Shown here in pieces: positions 50,017 to 58,298 of a DNA stretch of 64,000 nt. The DNA lies in assembly GCF_045762675.1 (NCBI RefSeq), contig NZ_JBJDLK010000004.1, positions 310,001 through 374,000 on the forward strand. The letters are read 5' to 3'. The position numbers and the translations under genes were made by a program. The notes under the pieces were generated by a model, which saw only the letters and a program-made list of their open reading frames with translations, did not search any database and was not told the origin of the DNA. This DNA is from Elizabethkingia meningoseptica_A. Its GTDB lineage: Bacteria; Bacteroidota; Bacteroidia; Flavobacteriales; Weeksellaceae. The stretch's first letter is position 1, and each line of letters starts with the position of its first letter.

Positions 50017-50690
50017 GAATTGATATAATATCTGTTTTACCAGAGTTAATGGAAAGCCCTTTTAAGGCATCTATCCTTAAAAGAGCAATGGAGAAGGGAG
50101 TGGCGGAAGTACACTTTCATCATTTAAGAGAGTGGGGACTTGGTAAGCACCGGCAGGTAGATGATGAACCTTATGGTGGTGGAGCCGGAATGGTTATGAT
50201 GATAGAACCCATAGATAAATGTATTACTTCTCTTAAAGAACAGCGTGATTATGATGAGGTTATTTATTTAACACCGGACGGGGAAACGCTTAATCAAAAA
50301 ATTGCCAATACACTTTCTATTCAGAAAAACCTGATCTTCCTTTGCGGACATTATAAAGGGATTGATCAGAGAGTAAGAGAACTGCATGTGACCAAAGAGA
50401 TTTCTATTGGAGATTATGTACTTACCGGTGGAGAGCTTGCGGCATGTGTACTTGCTGATTCCGTTATACGGCTGATCCCGGGAGTGCTGAATGATGAACA
50501 GTCTGCTTTAACAGACAGTTTTCAGGATAATTTATTATCTCCGCCAATTTATACCCGTCCCGAAGATTATAAAGGACTGAAGGTTCCGGAAATTCTGATG
50601 AGCGGACATGCACAGGCTATTGAAGACTGGCGTTATGATGAAGCGGTGAGAATTACACAGGAGAAAAGACCGGATTTATTAAGTAAATAA
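50013..50690 (+). CDS. trmD: tRNA (guanine-N1)-methyltransferase TrmD
   Basis: The 225-residue SPOUT methyltransferase makes m1G37 in tRNAs reading CNN codons, which prevents +1 frameshifting. The N-terminal Arg-Ile-Asp-Ile-Ile-Ser-Val-Leu-Pro-Glu, Asp-Asp-Glu-Pro-Tyr-Gly-Gly-Gly-Ala-Gly-Met-Val near 50, and the knotted SAM site Ile-Gly-Asp-Tyr-Val-Leu-Thr-Gly-Gly-Glu-Leu near 130 are all present. TrmD often sits in a ribosomal rpsP-rimM-trmD-rplS operon, but here it follows an NADH dehydrogenase gene, overlapping it by 4 bp. Confidence 0.97.
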   Translation: MRIDIISVLPELMESPFKASILKRAMEKGVAEVHFHHLREWGLGKHRQVDDEPYGGGAGMVMMIEPIDKCITSLKEQRDYDEVIYLTPDGETLNQKIANTLSIQKNLIFLCGHYKGIDQRVRELHVTKEISIGDYVLTGGELAACVLADSVIRLIPGVLNDEQSALTDSFQDNLLSPPIYTRPEDYKGLKVPEILMSGHAQAIEDWRYDEAVRITQEKRPDLLSK

Positions 50691-50713
50691 AGTAAAAATT
50701 GGAATTATCTTCT

Positions 50714-51679
50714 ATGCTTTCAGAATTAGTGATGTTTTATAATGCTGAGAATTTTTATTCTCCGCAAAAAGAGCAATACCATAGGAATTATATTCCAAAA
50801 TCAGGTCTTAAGAACTGGAATGAACAAAGATATTTGAATAAAATTTTCAAATTTTCAAAAATCTTTGAATACATTTGTAATGAAATAGGGCAGCTGCCAA
50901 TGCTTATAGGGCTGGCAGAAATAGAAAACAAAAAAGTTCTTCAGAATATGGTTGAGCAGGACATTTTTGGAGGGAATTATGCTTTTGTACATTATGACTC
51001 ACTGGACGAACGCGGTGTGGATACTGCCTTATTGTATGATAAAAGCAAACTCGAGTTGTTACATTCCGAAGTGTATTCTGAAATATTTGATATTGAAGAC
51101 GGCTTGCCCAGTACCTTTGATACAACAAGAGATGTATTATACTGTCAGTTCAGACATGGAAATGCAGAATTTAGTGTATATGTTGTTCATTTACCATCCA
51201 AGCGTGAAAAAGATGTAAATGCACCGAAGCGTAAAATAATTCTGGATAATCTTAAGCATAAAATTCTGAATAAATTTTCACACAATGTTATGGAGAACGT
51301 TTTAGTAATGGGGGACTTTAACGAAAATCCGAATGATACCAATGTGCAAAATTTTATACATTCCGAGAAGGGTAATGAAAAAATATTAATAAATTCTTTT
51401 GAAGAATTATATAATAAAAAAAATTATTCTACGTTTCATAGAAGTGAAGGATTATTATTTGACCAAATAATTTTATCCCCTTCATTTTTTAATCCGGAAA
51501 ACGATATGGGGTTTATAAAAGCTCAAGTTTTTAATTCCGAGCACCTTACGGAGAGGAGTCAGAGATTCAAAGGACACCCGTTTAGGACCTATGCCGGAAC
51601 CAGATACCTGGGTGGATATAGTGATCACTTTCCGGTTTTAGTAGAAATAGAAATAAAAAAAGAAATAGGAAATATATGA
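50714..51679 (+). CDS. Endonuclease/exonuclease/phosphatase (EEP) family protein
   Basis: The 321-residue EEP-fold protein has the metal-binding Glu in Ala-Glu-Ile-Glu-Asn near 65, Val-His-Leu-Pro-Ser near 163, the catalytic Met-Gly-Asp-Phe-Asn near 200 and the terminal Ser-Asp-His-Phe-Pro-Val. These residues support metal-dependent phosphodiester hydrolysis, but nuclease, phosphatase and lipid-phosphoesterase cannot be told apart. I start at the ATG at 50714; a TTG 15 bp earlier is possible. No secretion signal is seen. Its stop overlaps the Lrp gene start (ATGA), and trmD ends 23 bp before it. Confidence 0.9.
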   Translation: MLSELVMFYNAENFYSPQKEQYHRNYIPKSGLKNWNEQRYLNKIFKFSKIFEYICNEIGQLPMLIGLAEIENKKVLQNMVEQDIFGGNYAFVHYDSLDERGVDTALLYDKSKLELLHSEVYSEIFDIEDGLPSTFDTTRDVLYCQFRHGNAEFSVYVVHLPSKREKDVNAPKRKIILDNLKHKILNKFSHNVMENVLVMGDFNENPNDTNVQNFIHSEKGNEKILINSFEELYNKKNYSTFHRSEGLLFDQIILSPSFFNPENDMGFIKAQVFNSEHLTERSQRFKGHPFRTYAGTRYLGGYSDHFPVLVEIEIKKEIGNI

Positions 51680-52146
51680 AAAATTTAGCGAGTGCAGGAT
51701 ACCATCTTGATGCTATTGACAAGGAAATCATCTACTTATTAATGGATAATGCTAAAACATCTTTAGCACACATCTCTTCTCACGTAGGGATTTCTACAAC
51801 AGCAGTACATCAGAGGATCAAAAAATTAGAACAGGCAGGTGTAATTGAAAATTCCATCTCTTTTCTTAATCCAAGAAAAGTAGGATATAAAGTTACATCT
51901 TATATGGGGGTATATTTGGACCAGCCTAGTCATTACAATGAGATTATTAAATCTCTTGAACAAATTAATGAAGTTGTTGAAGCACATTACACAACAGGGA
52001 ACTATACAGTTTTCCTTAAAGTTCTTGCAAAAGATAACGATCATTTAATGGAAATTTTAAGCAAAATACAGAAACTAAAAGGTGTGATGAGAACAGAGAC
52101 TTTCATATCTTTGGAACAAAGTATCGCAAGACAGCTTAAAGTATAA
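51676..52146 (+). CDS. Lrp/AsnC family transcriptional regulator
   Basis: This 156-residue regulator has an N-terminal helix-turn-helix (Ile-Ser-Ser-His-Val-Gly-Ile-Ser-Thr-Thr-Ala-Val-His-Gln-Arg-Ile, about 33-50) and a C-terminal RAM/AsnC effector domain (Tyr-Met-Gly-Val-Tyr-Leu; Thr-Thr-Gly-Asn-Tyr-Thr-Val-Phe-Leu-Lys). Lrp/AsnC proteins form octamers and usually sense an amino acid. The effector is unknown. It is coupled by a 4-bp overlap to the EEP gene and followed 7 bp later by deoC, so it might regulate nucleoside or amino-acid use; this is only positional inference. Confidence 0.93.
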   Translation: MKNLASAGYHLDAIDKEIIYLLMDNAKTSLAHISSHVGISTTAVHQRIKKLEQAGVIENSISFLNPRKVGYKVTSYMGVYLDQPSHYNEIIKSLEQINEVVEAHYTTGNYTVFLKVLAKDNDHLMEILSKIQKLKGVMRTETFISLEQSIARQLKV

Positions 52147-52153
52147 TAATATA

Positions 52154-52897
52154 ATGGGAAACATAAAAGATTATTTAGATTCTACATATCTTAAAACTCC
52201 ACAACAATCCGGACTTACAGAAGAACAAACACGTGAAACCGTATATAAACTTACACAGGAAGCTATAGATCACCAGCTTTTTGCTGTAATGATTCGTCCG
52301 GACTATGTAAAAGAAATAAAAGATTTTATTCAACAGAAGGGTGCTTCTGTAGTTGTGGGAACAGTTATCGGATTTCATGAAGGAACAGCATCTGTGGAGG
52401 CAAAACTTGCAGAAGCAAAAAAGGCAATTGAAGACGGAGTTGATGAGTTGGATTTTGTAATCAATTATGAAGCCTATAAAAAAGGTAATACAGATCTGGT
52501 AAAGGAAGAAGTTATTGACTGTACCAGACTGGCACTGGAAAATGGAAAAATTGCAAAATGGATTATAGAAATTGCAGCTTTGAACAATGACCAGATTGCT
52601 GATATTACTAAACTTATTGCACAGTGGACAGAAGAAAACTTCCCACAGGATGCTGAAAAAGTTTTTGTAAAATCATCTACCGGATTTTATAAAACTGAAG
52701 ACGGTAAGCCTAACGGAGCTACGGTAGAAGGTATTCAGATTATGCTTAAAAACGCAGGAAGATTACCCGTGAAAGCAGCCGGAGGTGTAAGAACTCCTGA
52801 GGAAGCAGAAAAGATGATTGAAATGGGCGTAAAGCGCATTGGAACATCTTCAGCTCTTGCCCTTGCGGGTAAAAGCTCTGCCAAAGGAGACTACTAA
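52154..52897 (+). CDS. deoC: Deoxyribose-phosphate aldolase
   Basis: The 247-residue class I aldolase splits 2-deoxyribose-5-phosphate into glyceraldehyde-3-phosphate and acetaldehyde. The Schiff-base lysine is Lys173 in Val-Lys-Ser-Ser-Thr-Gly-Phe, and a second catalytic Lys207 lies in Val-Lys-Ala-Ala-Gly-Gly-Val. The substrate-channel Asp is in Glu-Leu-Asp-Phe-Val-Ile-Asn-Tyr near 98. Length fits bacterial DeoC. It ends the rightward run ndh-trmD-EEP-lrp-deoC, closed by a strong terminator. Confidence 0.97.
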   Translation: MGNIKDYLDSTYLKTPQQSGLTEEQTRETVYKLTQEAIDHQLFAVMIRPDYVKEIKDFIQQKGASVVVGTVIGFHEGTASVEAKLAEAKKAIEDGVDELDFVINYEAYKKGNTDLVKEEVIDCTRLALENGKIAKWIIEIAALNNDQIADITKLIAQWTEENFPQDAEKVFVKSSTGFYKTEDGKPNGATVEGIQIMLKNAGRLPVKAAGGVRTPEEAEKMIEMGVKRIGTSSALALAGKSSAKGDY

Positions 52898-52918
52898 AGT
52901 TTAACAAAAATACGTAAT

Positions 52919-52949
52919 AAAAAGCCGCTTCACTGAAGCGGCTTTTTTA
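52919..52949. terminator. Terminator between deoC and the small convergent gene
   Basis: The stem AAAGCCGCTTCA/TGAAGCGGCTTT has a 1-nt or slightly opened loop and flanking A- and T-tracts. Its right edge touches the stop of the convergent gene. Confidence 0.9.
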
Positions 52950-53309
52950 TTCTCTTATCAATTGCATAACCTGATTAATATTATTGCTAAGTGTATATTT
53001 TATGAGGTACTTGCCTGGCTTTAATTGTTCGGTAGGCAACTTGACCATACTCAGATTAATATTGTCCAGTTTCATAATAGGCTTTCCTATGATCGCATAA
53101 ATCGTAACTGATTTTAGTTTAAACCGGGGATCAGAAACCTGGAGATTTACATAGTAATTGCCAATAGGTGTCATATCTATATGCACATTCTTTTCCGGTA
53201 TACTTTCCTGAAAAAAATATGAAGATTTTTTACTGTCTGATCTTATTATCACATAGGGTATAAAAGACACAAGTGTAAAAAGAATTAAATAAAATAAAAA
53301 TGCTTTCAA
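52947..53309 (-). CDS. Small protein resembling a free-standing type IX secretion sorting domain
   Basis: This 120-residue protein has an N-terminal hydrophobic segment (about 4-22, signal or anchor). The remainder aligns by eye to the type A C-terminal sorting domain that directs proteins to the type IX secretion system: Lys-Ser-Val-Thr-Ile-Tyr-Ala-Ile-Ile-Gly-Lys, then Leu-Pro-Thr-Glu-Gln-Leu-Lys-Pro-Gly-Lys-Tyr-Leu-Ile-Lys-Tyr, then a final strand. The usual Tyr-Pro-Asn-Pro start is missing and there is no cargo domain. It could be a decayed T9SS substrate or a small surface protein of the same fold. Confidence 0.6.
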   Translation of the reverse strand: MKAFLFYLILFTLVSFIPYVIIRSDSKKSSYFFQESIPEKNVHIDMTPIGNYYVNLQVSDPRFKLKSVTIYAIIGKPIMKLDNINLSMVKLPTEQLKPGKYLIKYTLSNNINQVMQLIRE

Positions 53310-53381
53310 ATGTCATGTTTAATAATAACGAAATTAGAAAAAACAAATCACAAAATAATAGGTTTACGGCTTCAGTATAGT

Positions 53382-53389
53382 TAAATTTG
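53382..53389 (+). promoter_or_regulatory. hemB -7 box
   Basis: TAAATTTG matches TAnnTTTG and lies 24 bp before the ATG. A near-consensus TTTA is found about 17-20 bp upstream. Confidence 0.55.
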
Positions 53390-53413
53390 TATTAAATTTT
53401 AAATAATTCATTT

Positions 53414-54403
53414 ATGAATTTTAATAGAAACAGAAGACTGCGTACGAGTCAGTCTGTTAGAGACTTAGTACGTGAGACAACACTGACAACCAATGATTTT
53501 GTACTTCCGATTTTTGTAATGGAAGGTACCGGAAAAAAAGAACCTATAGCTTCTATGCCTGGTGTATACAGGCACTCTTTGGATTTGCTGAGAGAAGAAA
53601 TCAAAGATCTTTACAGGCACGGTATAAAGGCAGTTAATGTTTATGTTAAAGTAAGTGATCACTTAAAAGATAATACAGGAAAAGAAGCGTGGAATCCAAA
53701 CGGATTAATGCAGGATGCTATTAAACTAATTAAGGATACCGAGCCTAATATGATTGTTATGCCGGATGTAGCATTGGATCCATATTCTGTTTATGGCCAT
53801 GACGGTATCATAGAAAGAGGACAGGTAATTAATGATGCTACGGTAGAAGCATTGGTTAAAATGAGTCTTTCTCATGCTGAAGCGGGAGCTGATTTTGTAG
53901 CGCCTTCTGATATGATGGACGGACGTACTTTTGCAATACGTCAGGCTTTTGAAGAAAACGGATTTGATAATGTAGGTATTGTTGCCTATGCTGCGAAGTA
54001 TGCAAGCGCATTTTATGGCCCGTTCAGAACAGCATTGGACAGTGCGCCTGTAGATAATCAGGAAATACCAAAAGATAAGAAAACATATCAGATGGACTTC
54101 GCCAATTCCCGTGAAGCAATTCGTGAGATCTTGGATGATGTAGATGAAGGTGCTGATATTATTATGATTAAACCGGGAATGCCTAATCTGGATATCGTAG
54201 CTAAAGCAAGAGAAATTATCACACAGCCTATTGCTGTATATCAGGTAAGCGGAGAATATGCAATGTTAAAGGCAGCTTCTCAGAACGGATGGCTGGATAA
54301 TGATAAAGTTATTCTGGAAAGCCTACACAGCATCAAAAGAGCAGGAGCTGATCTTATCTTCACTTATTTTGCTAAAGAGGCTTCTCAGCTTTTAAACAGA
54401 TAA
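53414..54403 (+). CDS. hemB: Delta-aminolevulinic acid dehydratase (porphobilinogen synthase)
   Basis: This 329-residue enzyme joins two 5-aminolevulinates into porphobilinogen for haem. The two active-site lysines are Lys195 in Ala-Lys-Tyr-Ala-Ser-Ala-Phe-Tyr-Gly-Pro and Lys253 in Met-Ile-Lys-Pro-Gly-Met-Pro. The zinc-binding cysteine triad of the human and yeast enzymes is not present. The tract Asp-Val-Ala-Leu-Asp-Pro-Tyr near 117 carries Ala and Asp where zinc enzymes have Cys, which points to a magnesium-type HemB. Length is normal. It is a single-gene unit with a terminator after it. Confidence 0.96.
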   Translation: MNFNRNRRLRTSQSVRDLVRETTLTTNDFVLPIFVMEGTGKKEPIASMPGVYRHSLDLLREEIKDLYRHGIKAVNVYVKVSDHLKDNTGKEAWNPNGLMQDAIKLIKDTEPNMIVMPDVALDPYSVYGHDGIIERGQVINDATVEALVKMSLSHAEAGADFVAPSDMMDGRTFAIRQAFEENGFDNVGIVAYAAKYASAFYGPFRTALDSAPVDNQEIPKDKKTYQMDFANSREAIREILDDVDEGADIIMIKPGMPNLDIVAKAREIITQPIAVYQVSGEYAMLKAASQNGWLDNDKVILESLHSIKRAGADLIFTYFAKEASQLLNR

Positions 54404-54422
54404 AAATTCAATTATATAATTG

Positions 54423-54456
54423 AAAAGAGCGGTATCTGTGATATCGCTCTTTTATT
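54423..54456. terminator. Bidirectional terminator between hemB and murB
   Basis: The stem AAAAGAGCG-TATC/GATA-CGCTCTTTT with one mismatch and loop TGT is followed by ATTTTTT. Confidence 0.88.
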
Positions 54457-54458
54457 TT

Positions 54459-55478
54459 TTATAAAATGTTGACTTCTCTTTCCAGTGTTATCCCAAATTT
54501 TTCAATAACAGAATCTATAATCTGTGATGAAAAATCGAAAACCTCTTTGCCCGAGGCATTACCGGTGGCATTGATAATTACGAGAGCCTGTAATGGGTGG
54601 CATCCCACATTACCAATAGTTTTACCTTTCCATCCACATTGTTCTATAAGCCATCCTGCAGGAACTTTTACATCCTGCCCACTTGGATAGCTGGGGATAT
54701 TTTCAAACTGAATCTTTAATTCATCAAATTGTGTCGCAGATATTACCGGATTTTTAAAAAAACTTCCCGCATTACCGGTTAACTTAGGATCGGGTAGTTT
54801 ACTTTGTCTTATACTGATTACTGCATCCGAGATATCCTTAATTGTTGGAGTTGCAATAGCCTTTTTATCCAGTTCCTGTTGTATAGCACCATAAGTTGCT
54901 GAAATGTTATGCTTGTTTATGGTTAAAAGAAAGCTTACTTCCAGTATGATATAGCGCCCCTTTACCGTGCTTTTGAAAATAGAATCTCTATATCCAAAGT
55001 GACATTCATTCAGCTGAAGATTTTTTATACTTAGATTTTCAGTATCCAGGACTTTACACGAATGGAACGTATCTTTGATTTCAATGCCATAAGCGCCAAT
55101 ATTCTGAATAGGAGATGTTCCTACATTTCCGGGGATAAGTGATAAGTTTTCGAGTCCGCCATAGTTTTTCGAAATACAATAAAGAACAAACTGATGCCAG
55201 TTTTCTCCGGCTTTTGCGGTAATCAGAATATGATTATCATCGGCAGGTTTTTCTGAAATACCAGTAAGACGCAATGCAATAACTAATCCCTGAAAATCTT
55301 TAGTTAGAAGGATATTACTTCCTCCTCCAAGTAGAAGATAGGGGATGTCTTTTTCTTTAGATAACCGGAGTGCTTCCTCCAATTCTTCAATGGTATGGCA
55401 TTCAATAAAGTATTGTGCGTTGGCGTCGACCTGAAAGGTATTGTATTTTTTTAATGAAAAGTTTTCCTGTAGCTGCAT
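54459..55478 (-). CDS. murB: UDP-N-acetylenolpyruvoylglucosamine reductase
   Basis: This 339-residue FAD enzyme reduces UDP-GlcNAc-enolpyruvate with NADPH to UDP-MurNAc, the second step of peptidoglycan precursor synthesis after MurA. The FAD motif Leu-Leu-Gly-Gly-Gly-Ser-Asn is near 48-54, the Ile-Pro-Gly-x-Val-Gly-Thr motif near 117, and the proton-donor serine in Gly-Ser-Phe-Phe-Lys-Asn-Pro near 239. It is the E. coli-like (type I) form in length. The start overlaps the stop of the upstream lipoprotein gene by one base (TAATG), so they are coupled. Confidence 0.97.
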   Translation of the reverse strand: MQLQENFSLKKYNTFQVDANAQYFIECHTIEELEEALRLSKEKDIPYLLLGGGSNILLTKDFQGLVIALRLTGISEKPADDNHILITAKAGENWHQFVLYCISKNYGGLENLSLIPGNVGTSPIQNIGAYGIEIKDTFHSCKVLDTENLSIKNLQLNECHFGYRDSIFKSTVKGRYIILEVSFLLTINKHNISATYGAIQQELDKKAIATPTIKDISDAVISIRQSKLPDPKLTGNAGSFFKNPVISATQFDELKIQFENIPSYPSGQDVKVPAGWLIEQCGWKGKTIGNVGCHPLQALVIINATGNASGKEVFDFSSQIIDSVIEKFGITLEREVNIL

Positions 55479-55960
55479 TATTTTTTCTGAATTAATTCCT
55501 CAAGTCGGGATTGTAGGACCTTTAAAGGCTTATAATTAACAGTGTCGATATTTCCGTTAACTATATGGTATTGGTTTAACGATGTTTTTATTTCCCATAT
55601 ATCATCTGTACCATCAACAGGCTGATAACTTTGTCCATTCTTTATTTTTGAAAACTTCTGAATATCGAGATCAGAAACTAGTTTATTCCATTCCTGAGCA
55701 GATATTGCAGCTTTTTTGGTATTGTCGACCTGAGAAGGAGCAATTTGTCTTTGAACAAATGAAACAGAATCTTTGGTAATGGTAATATTTCTGAAATAGC
55801 CAAGCTCACCACCTTCCGTGGTAAGACTTATGCTTTCTATTTTTTCAGATGAATCATTGTGAATAACCTGGGAAAACTGTGTTTTTTTACATGAAAAAAA
55901 TGCCAGCAATAAAACCGGGAAGAATAAGACTATCCAATTATAAAACTTTATTGCTGGCAT
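55478..55960 (-). CDS. Hypothetical lipoprotein coupled to murB
   Basis: This 160-residue protein has a lipoprotein-type signal with Leu-Ala-Phe-Phe-Ser-Cys-Lys-Lys, lipidated at about Cys24. The mature part of about 135 residues alternates strands with a conserved-looking Gly-Gly-Glu-Leu-Gly-Tyr-Phe and Trp-Asn-Lys-Leu-Val core. I do not recognise a family. Its stop is fused to the murB start, and it begins 16 bp after the aminotransferase gene, so it is the middle gene of a three-gene leftward operon. A link to the cell envelope is positional inference. Confidence 0.78.
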   Translation of the reverse strand: MPAIKFYNWIVLFFPVLLLAFFSCKKTQFSQVIHNDSSEKIESISLTTEGGELGYFRNITITKDSVSFVQRQIAPSQVDNTKKAAISAQEWNKLVSDLDIQKFSKIKNGQSYQPVDGTDDIWEIKTSLNQYHIVNGNIDTVNYKPLKVLQSRLEELIQKK

Positions 55961-55976
55961 TTTTATTTATTAATGA

Positions 55977-57170
55977 TTAACCATTATAAGCCTGAAGAGC
56001 ATGTTTTAGAATCTCAACAGATTTTCTAAGATCCTCTTCTTTCAGTACATAGGCCATTCTTACCTGTTTCTTACCAAGCTCAGGATCTGAATAGAAACCA
56101 CCGGCAGGAGCTACCATTATCGTTTCTCCATTATAATTGTATGATTCCAGTAACCATTGTGCGAAATCATCCGTATCTTTTACAGGAAGCTCTACCATAC
56201 AATAGAAAGCGCCTTTAGGATTCGGACAGATAACACCAGGAATACCATTTAATAATTCTACTAAAAGATTTCTACGTTTAGTATATTCTTCACGAACAGA
56301 ACGGATGTAAGCTTCATCGTCAACGTGTGCAGCAGCAGCAATAATCTGACCGATTAAAACCGGGCTAAGTCTTGCCTGAGCAAACTTCATAGCAGCATCC
56401 AGGATCTTTTGTGAACGGGTAACCATACAACCGATTCTTACACCACACATACTATAACGTTTGGATTCAGAATCAATGATAATACAGTTATCCGCTAACT
56501 CAGGAAAAGCAAGCATTGAAACCTGGCTTTTTCCGTCATATACATATTCACGGTATACTTCATCGGAGATTACCACTACATCATGTTTCAATGCAATCTC
56601 AGCAAGTTTTGCAAGCTCTTCTCTTGTATAAAGATAACCGGTAGGGTTTCCTGGATTACAGATCAGGATAGCTTTTGTTTTGTCTGTAATTTTTTTCTCG
56701 AATTCTTCGATCGGAGGTAAAGCAAATCCTGTTTCAATAGAAGAAGGAATTGATTTAACCTTTACTCCTAAAGCATTTGAGAAACCATTATAATTAGCAT
56801 AATAAGGCTCCGGAACAATAATTTCGTCATCCTGATCGCATAATACTGAAATAGCAAAGTTTAAAGCTTCCGATCCTCCGTTTGTTACAATAAAGTTTTT
56901 TGGCGTAAGATCTTCAAAGCCAATTCTGTTATAATATTTTGCTAATTGCTCACGATATTCAATATTACCTTCAGATAGTGAATATTCCAATACTTTCAGG
57001 TGAATATCTTTTAAAGCGTTTAGTGCAGTTTCAGGGGTTTCAATGTCCGGTTGCCCAATGTTTAGGTGATAAACTTTTATCCCTTTTTGCTTTGCAGCGA
57101 TAGAAAAAGGAACTAATTTTCTGATTGGCGAAGCCGGCATGATTTCGGCTCTGTGCGATATTTTTGGCAT
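55977..57170 (-). CDS. Class I/II PLP-dependent aminotransferase
   Basis: The 397-residue fold-type I aminotransferase resembles the aspartate or aromatic class. The PLP-binding lysine is in Ser-Glu-Ser-Lys-Arg-Tyr-Ser near residue 236. The conserved Asn-Pro-Gly-Asn-Pro-Thr-Gly motif is near 172-178, Asp-Glu-Val-Tyr-Arg-Glu near 205 and the substrate-carboxylate Arg late in the chain (Val-Arg-Met-Ala-Tyr). Substrate class cannot be fixed without comparison. It is the first gene of the leftward operon with a lipoprotein gene and murB. Its spacer to the divergent DUF1801 gene is 97 bp. Confidence 0.93.
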   Translation of the reverse strand: MPKISHRAEIMPASPIRKLVPFSIAAKQKGIKVYHLNIGQPDIETPETALNALKDIHLKVLEYSLSEGNIEYREQLAKYYNRIGFEDLTPKNFIVTNGGSEALNFAISVLCDQDDEIIVPEPYYANYNGFSNALGVKVKSIPSSIETGFALPPIEEFEKKITDKTKAILICNPGNPTGYLYTREELAKLAEIALKHDVVVISDEVYREYVYDGKSQVSMLAFPELADNCIIIDSESKRYSMCGVRIGCMVTRSQKILDAAMKFAQARLSPVLIGQIIAAAAHVDDEAYIRSVREEYTKRRNLLVELLNGIPGVICPNPKGAFYCMVELPVKDTDDFAQWLLESYNYNGETIMVAPAGGFYSDPELGKKQVRMAYVLKEEDLRKSVEILKHALQAYNG

Positions 57171-57267
57171 TGCTAAGATTTATTTTGAGTAACAAATTTA
57201 CTAAATTTTAAGAGAATATTTTTTCATTGCCCGGAGAAATAAAATTGTTTATTTTTAGTGAAATAAT

Positions 57268-57720
57268 ATGATTATGAGCAGCCTTATACAGAAATATCTG
57301 GAGCAGGTTCCTGATGAAAGGAAGCAGGCCTTTGAACAATTATGTGAAGTTGTTCAGCAGAGCCTGCCAAAAGGATTCGAACTGACAGAAGCTTATGGAA
57401 TGCTGACCTGGGTTGTTCCCTTAAAAACATACCCTGCAGGATATCATTGTGCACCGGGTACGCCGCTGCCTTTTATAAGTGTTGCCAATCAGAAGAATTT
57501 TATTGCCCTGTATCACATGGGCTTATATGCTGATAAAGATTTGCTGGAATGGTTTATGGGAGATTATGTCCAAAAATCTAAGTATAAACCCGATGTGGGA
57601 AAAAGCTGTATCAGGTTTAAAAGAATGAACGATATTCCTTATGATCTGATGGCTGAGTTATCCACAAAGATATCACCGGAGAAGTGGGTGGAGAAATATG
57701 AATCTGTTTTTAAAAAATAA
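57268..57720 (+). CDS. DUF1801 family protein
   Basis: The 150-residue cytoplasmic protein carries the DUF1801 features: Glu-Ala-Tyr-Gly-Met-Leu-Thr-Trp near 41-48, a Tyr-Pro-Ala-Gly-Tyr-His-Cys-Ala-Pro segment and the middle strand Phe-Ile-Ser-Val-Ala-Asn-Gln-Lys. The fold is a small helical/beta domain related to iron-chaperone-like YdhG proteins. The function is unknown. The codon at 57274 is an alternative start 6 bp in. The next gene, lemA, starts 21 bp later, so cotranscription is likely. Confidence 0.85.
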   Translation: MIMSSLIQKYLEQVPDERKQAFEQLCEVVQQSLPKGFELTEAYGMLTWVVPLKTYPAGYHCAPGTPLPFISVANQKNFIALYHMGLYADKDLLEWFMGDYVQKSKYKPDVGKSCIRFKRMNDIPYDLMAELSTKISPEKWVEKYESVFKK

Positions 57721-57741
57721 ACTACACAAAAAAGTACCTAT

Positions 57742-58296
57742 ATGATTGCACTTATTATTGTTGCTGCGCTTATTGTAATTCTTGTATTATATGCAGTTTC
57801 TGTTTATAACCGTCTCGTTCGTTTAAAAAATCTGGTTCAGGAAGCCTGGAGCAGTATCGACGTAATGCTGAAGAAGCGTTATGATCTTATTCCTAATCTG
57901 GTAGAGACTGTAAAAGGGTATGCATCTCATGAGAGAGAAACATTGGATAGCGTGACACAAGCAAGAACAATGGCTAAAAATGCAGGCTCGGTACAGGAAA
58001 AAGAAGCCGCTGAAAAAAATCTTAATCAGGCCATGATGAACTTATTTGCTGTTGCTGAGCAATATCCGGATTTAAAAGCAAATGCAAATTTCCAACAATT
58101 GCAGACAGAACTTTCATCATTAGAAAGTGATATAGAAAAATCAAGAAGATATTATAATGGTACAGCAAGAGAGAATAATACACTGATCGAATCTTTTCCC
58201 AGTAATATTATTGCCAATATGTACAAATTTGAAAAAGCACCATTTTTTGAGTTGCAAAATGTTGCTGAAAGAGAAGTTCCTTCTGTAAAATTTTAA
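57742..58296 (+). CDS. LemA family membrane protein
   Basis: This 184-residue protein has one N-terminal transmembrane helix (about 2-22) and then a long helical-bundle domain with the LemA signature. The signature reads Arg-Leu-Lys-Asn-Leu-Val-Gln-Glu-Ala-Trp-Ser-Ser-Ile-Asp-Val, Leu-Lys-Lys-Arg-Tyr-Asp-Leu-Ile-Pro-Asn-Leu-Val, and Asn-Asn-x-Ile-Glu-Ser-Phe-Pro-Ser-Asn near the end. Its biochemical role is unsettled; it is widespread beside DUF2207/TPM-type membrane proteins. Here it is followed after 2 bp by such a DUF2207 gene. Confidence 0.95.
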   Translation: MIALIIVAALIVILVLYAVSVYNRLVRLKNLVQEAWSSIDVMLKKRYDLIPNLVETVKGYASHERETLDSVTQARTMAKNAGSVQEKEAAEKNLNQAMMNLFAVAEQYPDLKANANFQQLQTELSSLESDIEKSRRYYNGTARENNTLIESFPSNIIANMYKFEKAPFFELQNVAEREVPSVKF

Positions 58297-58298
58297 AT

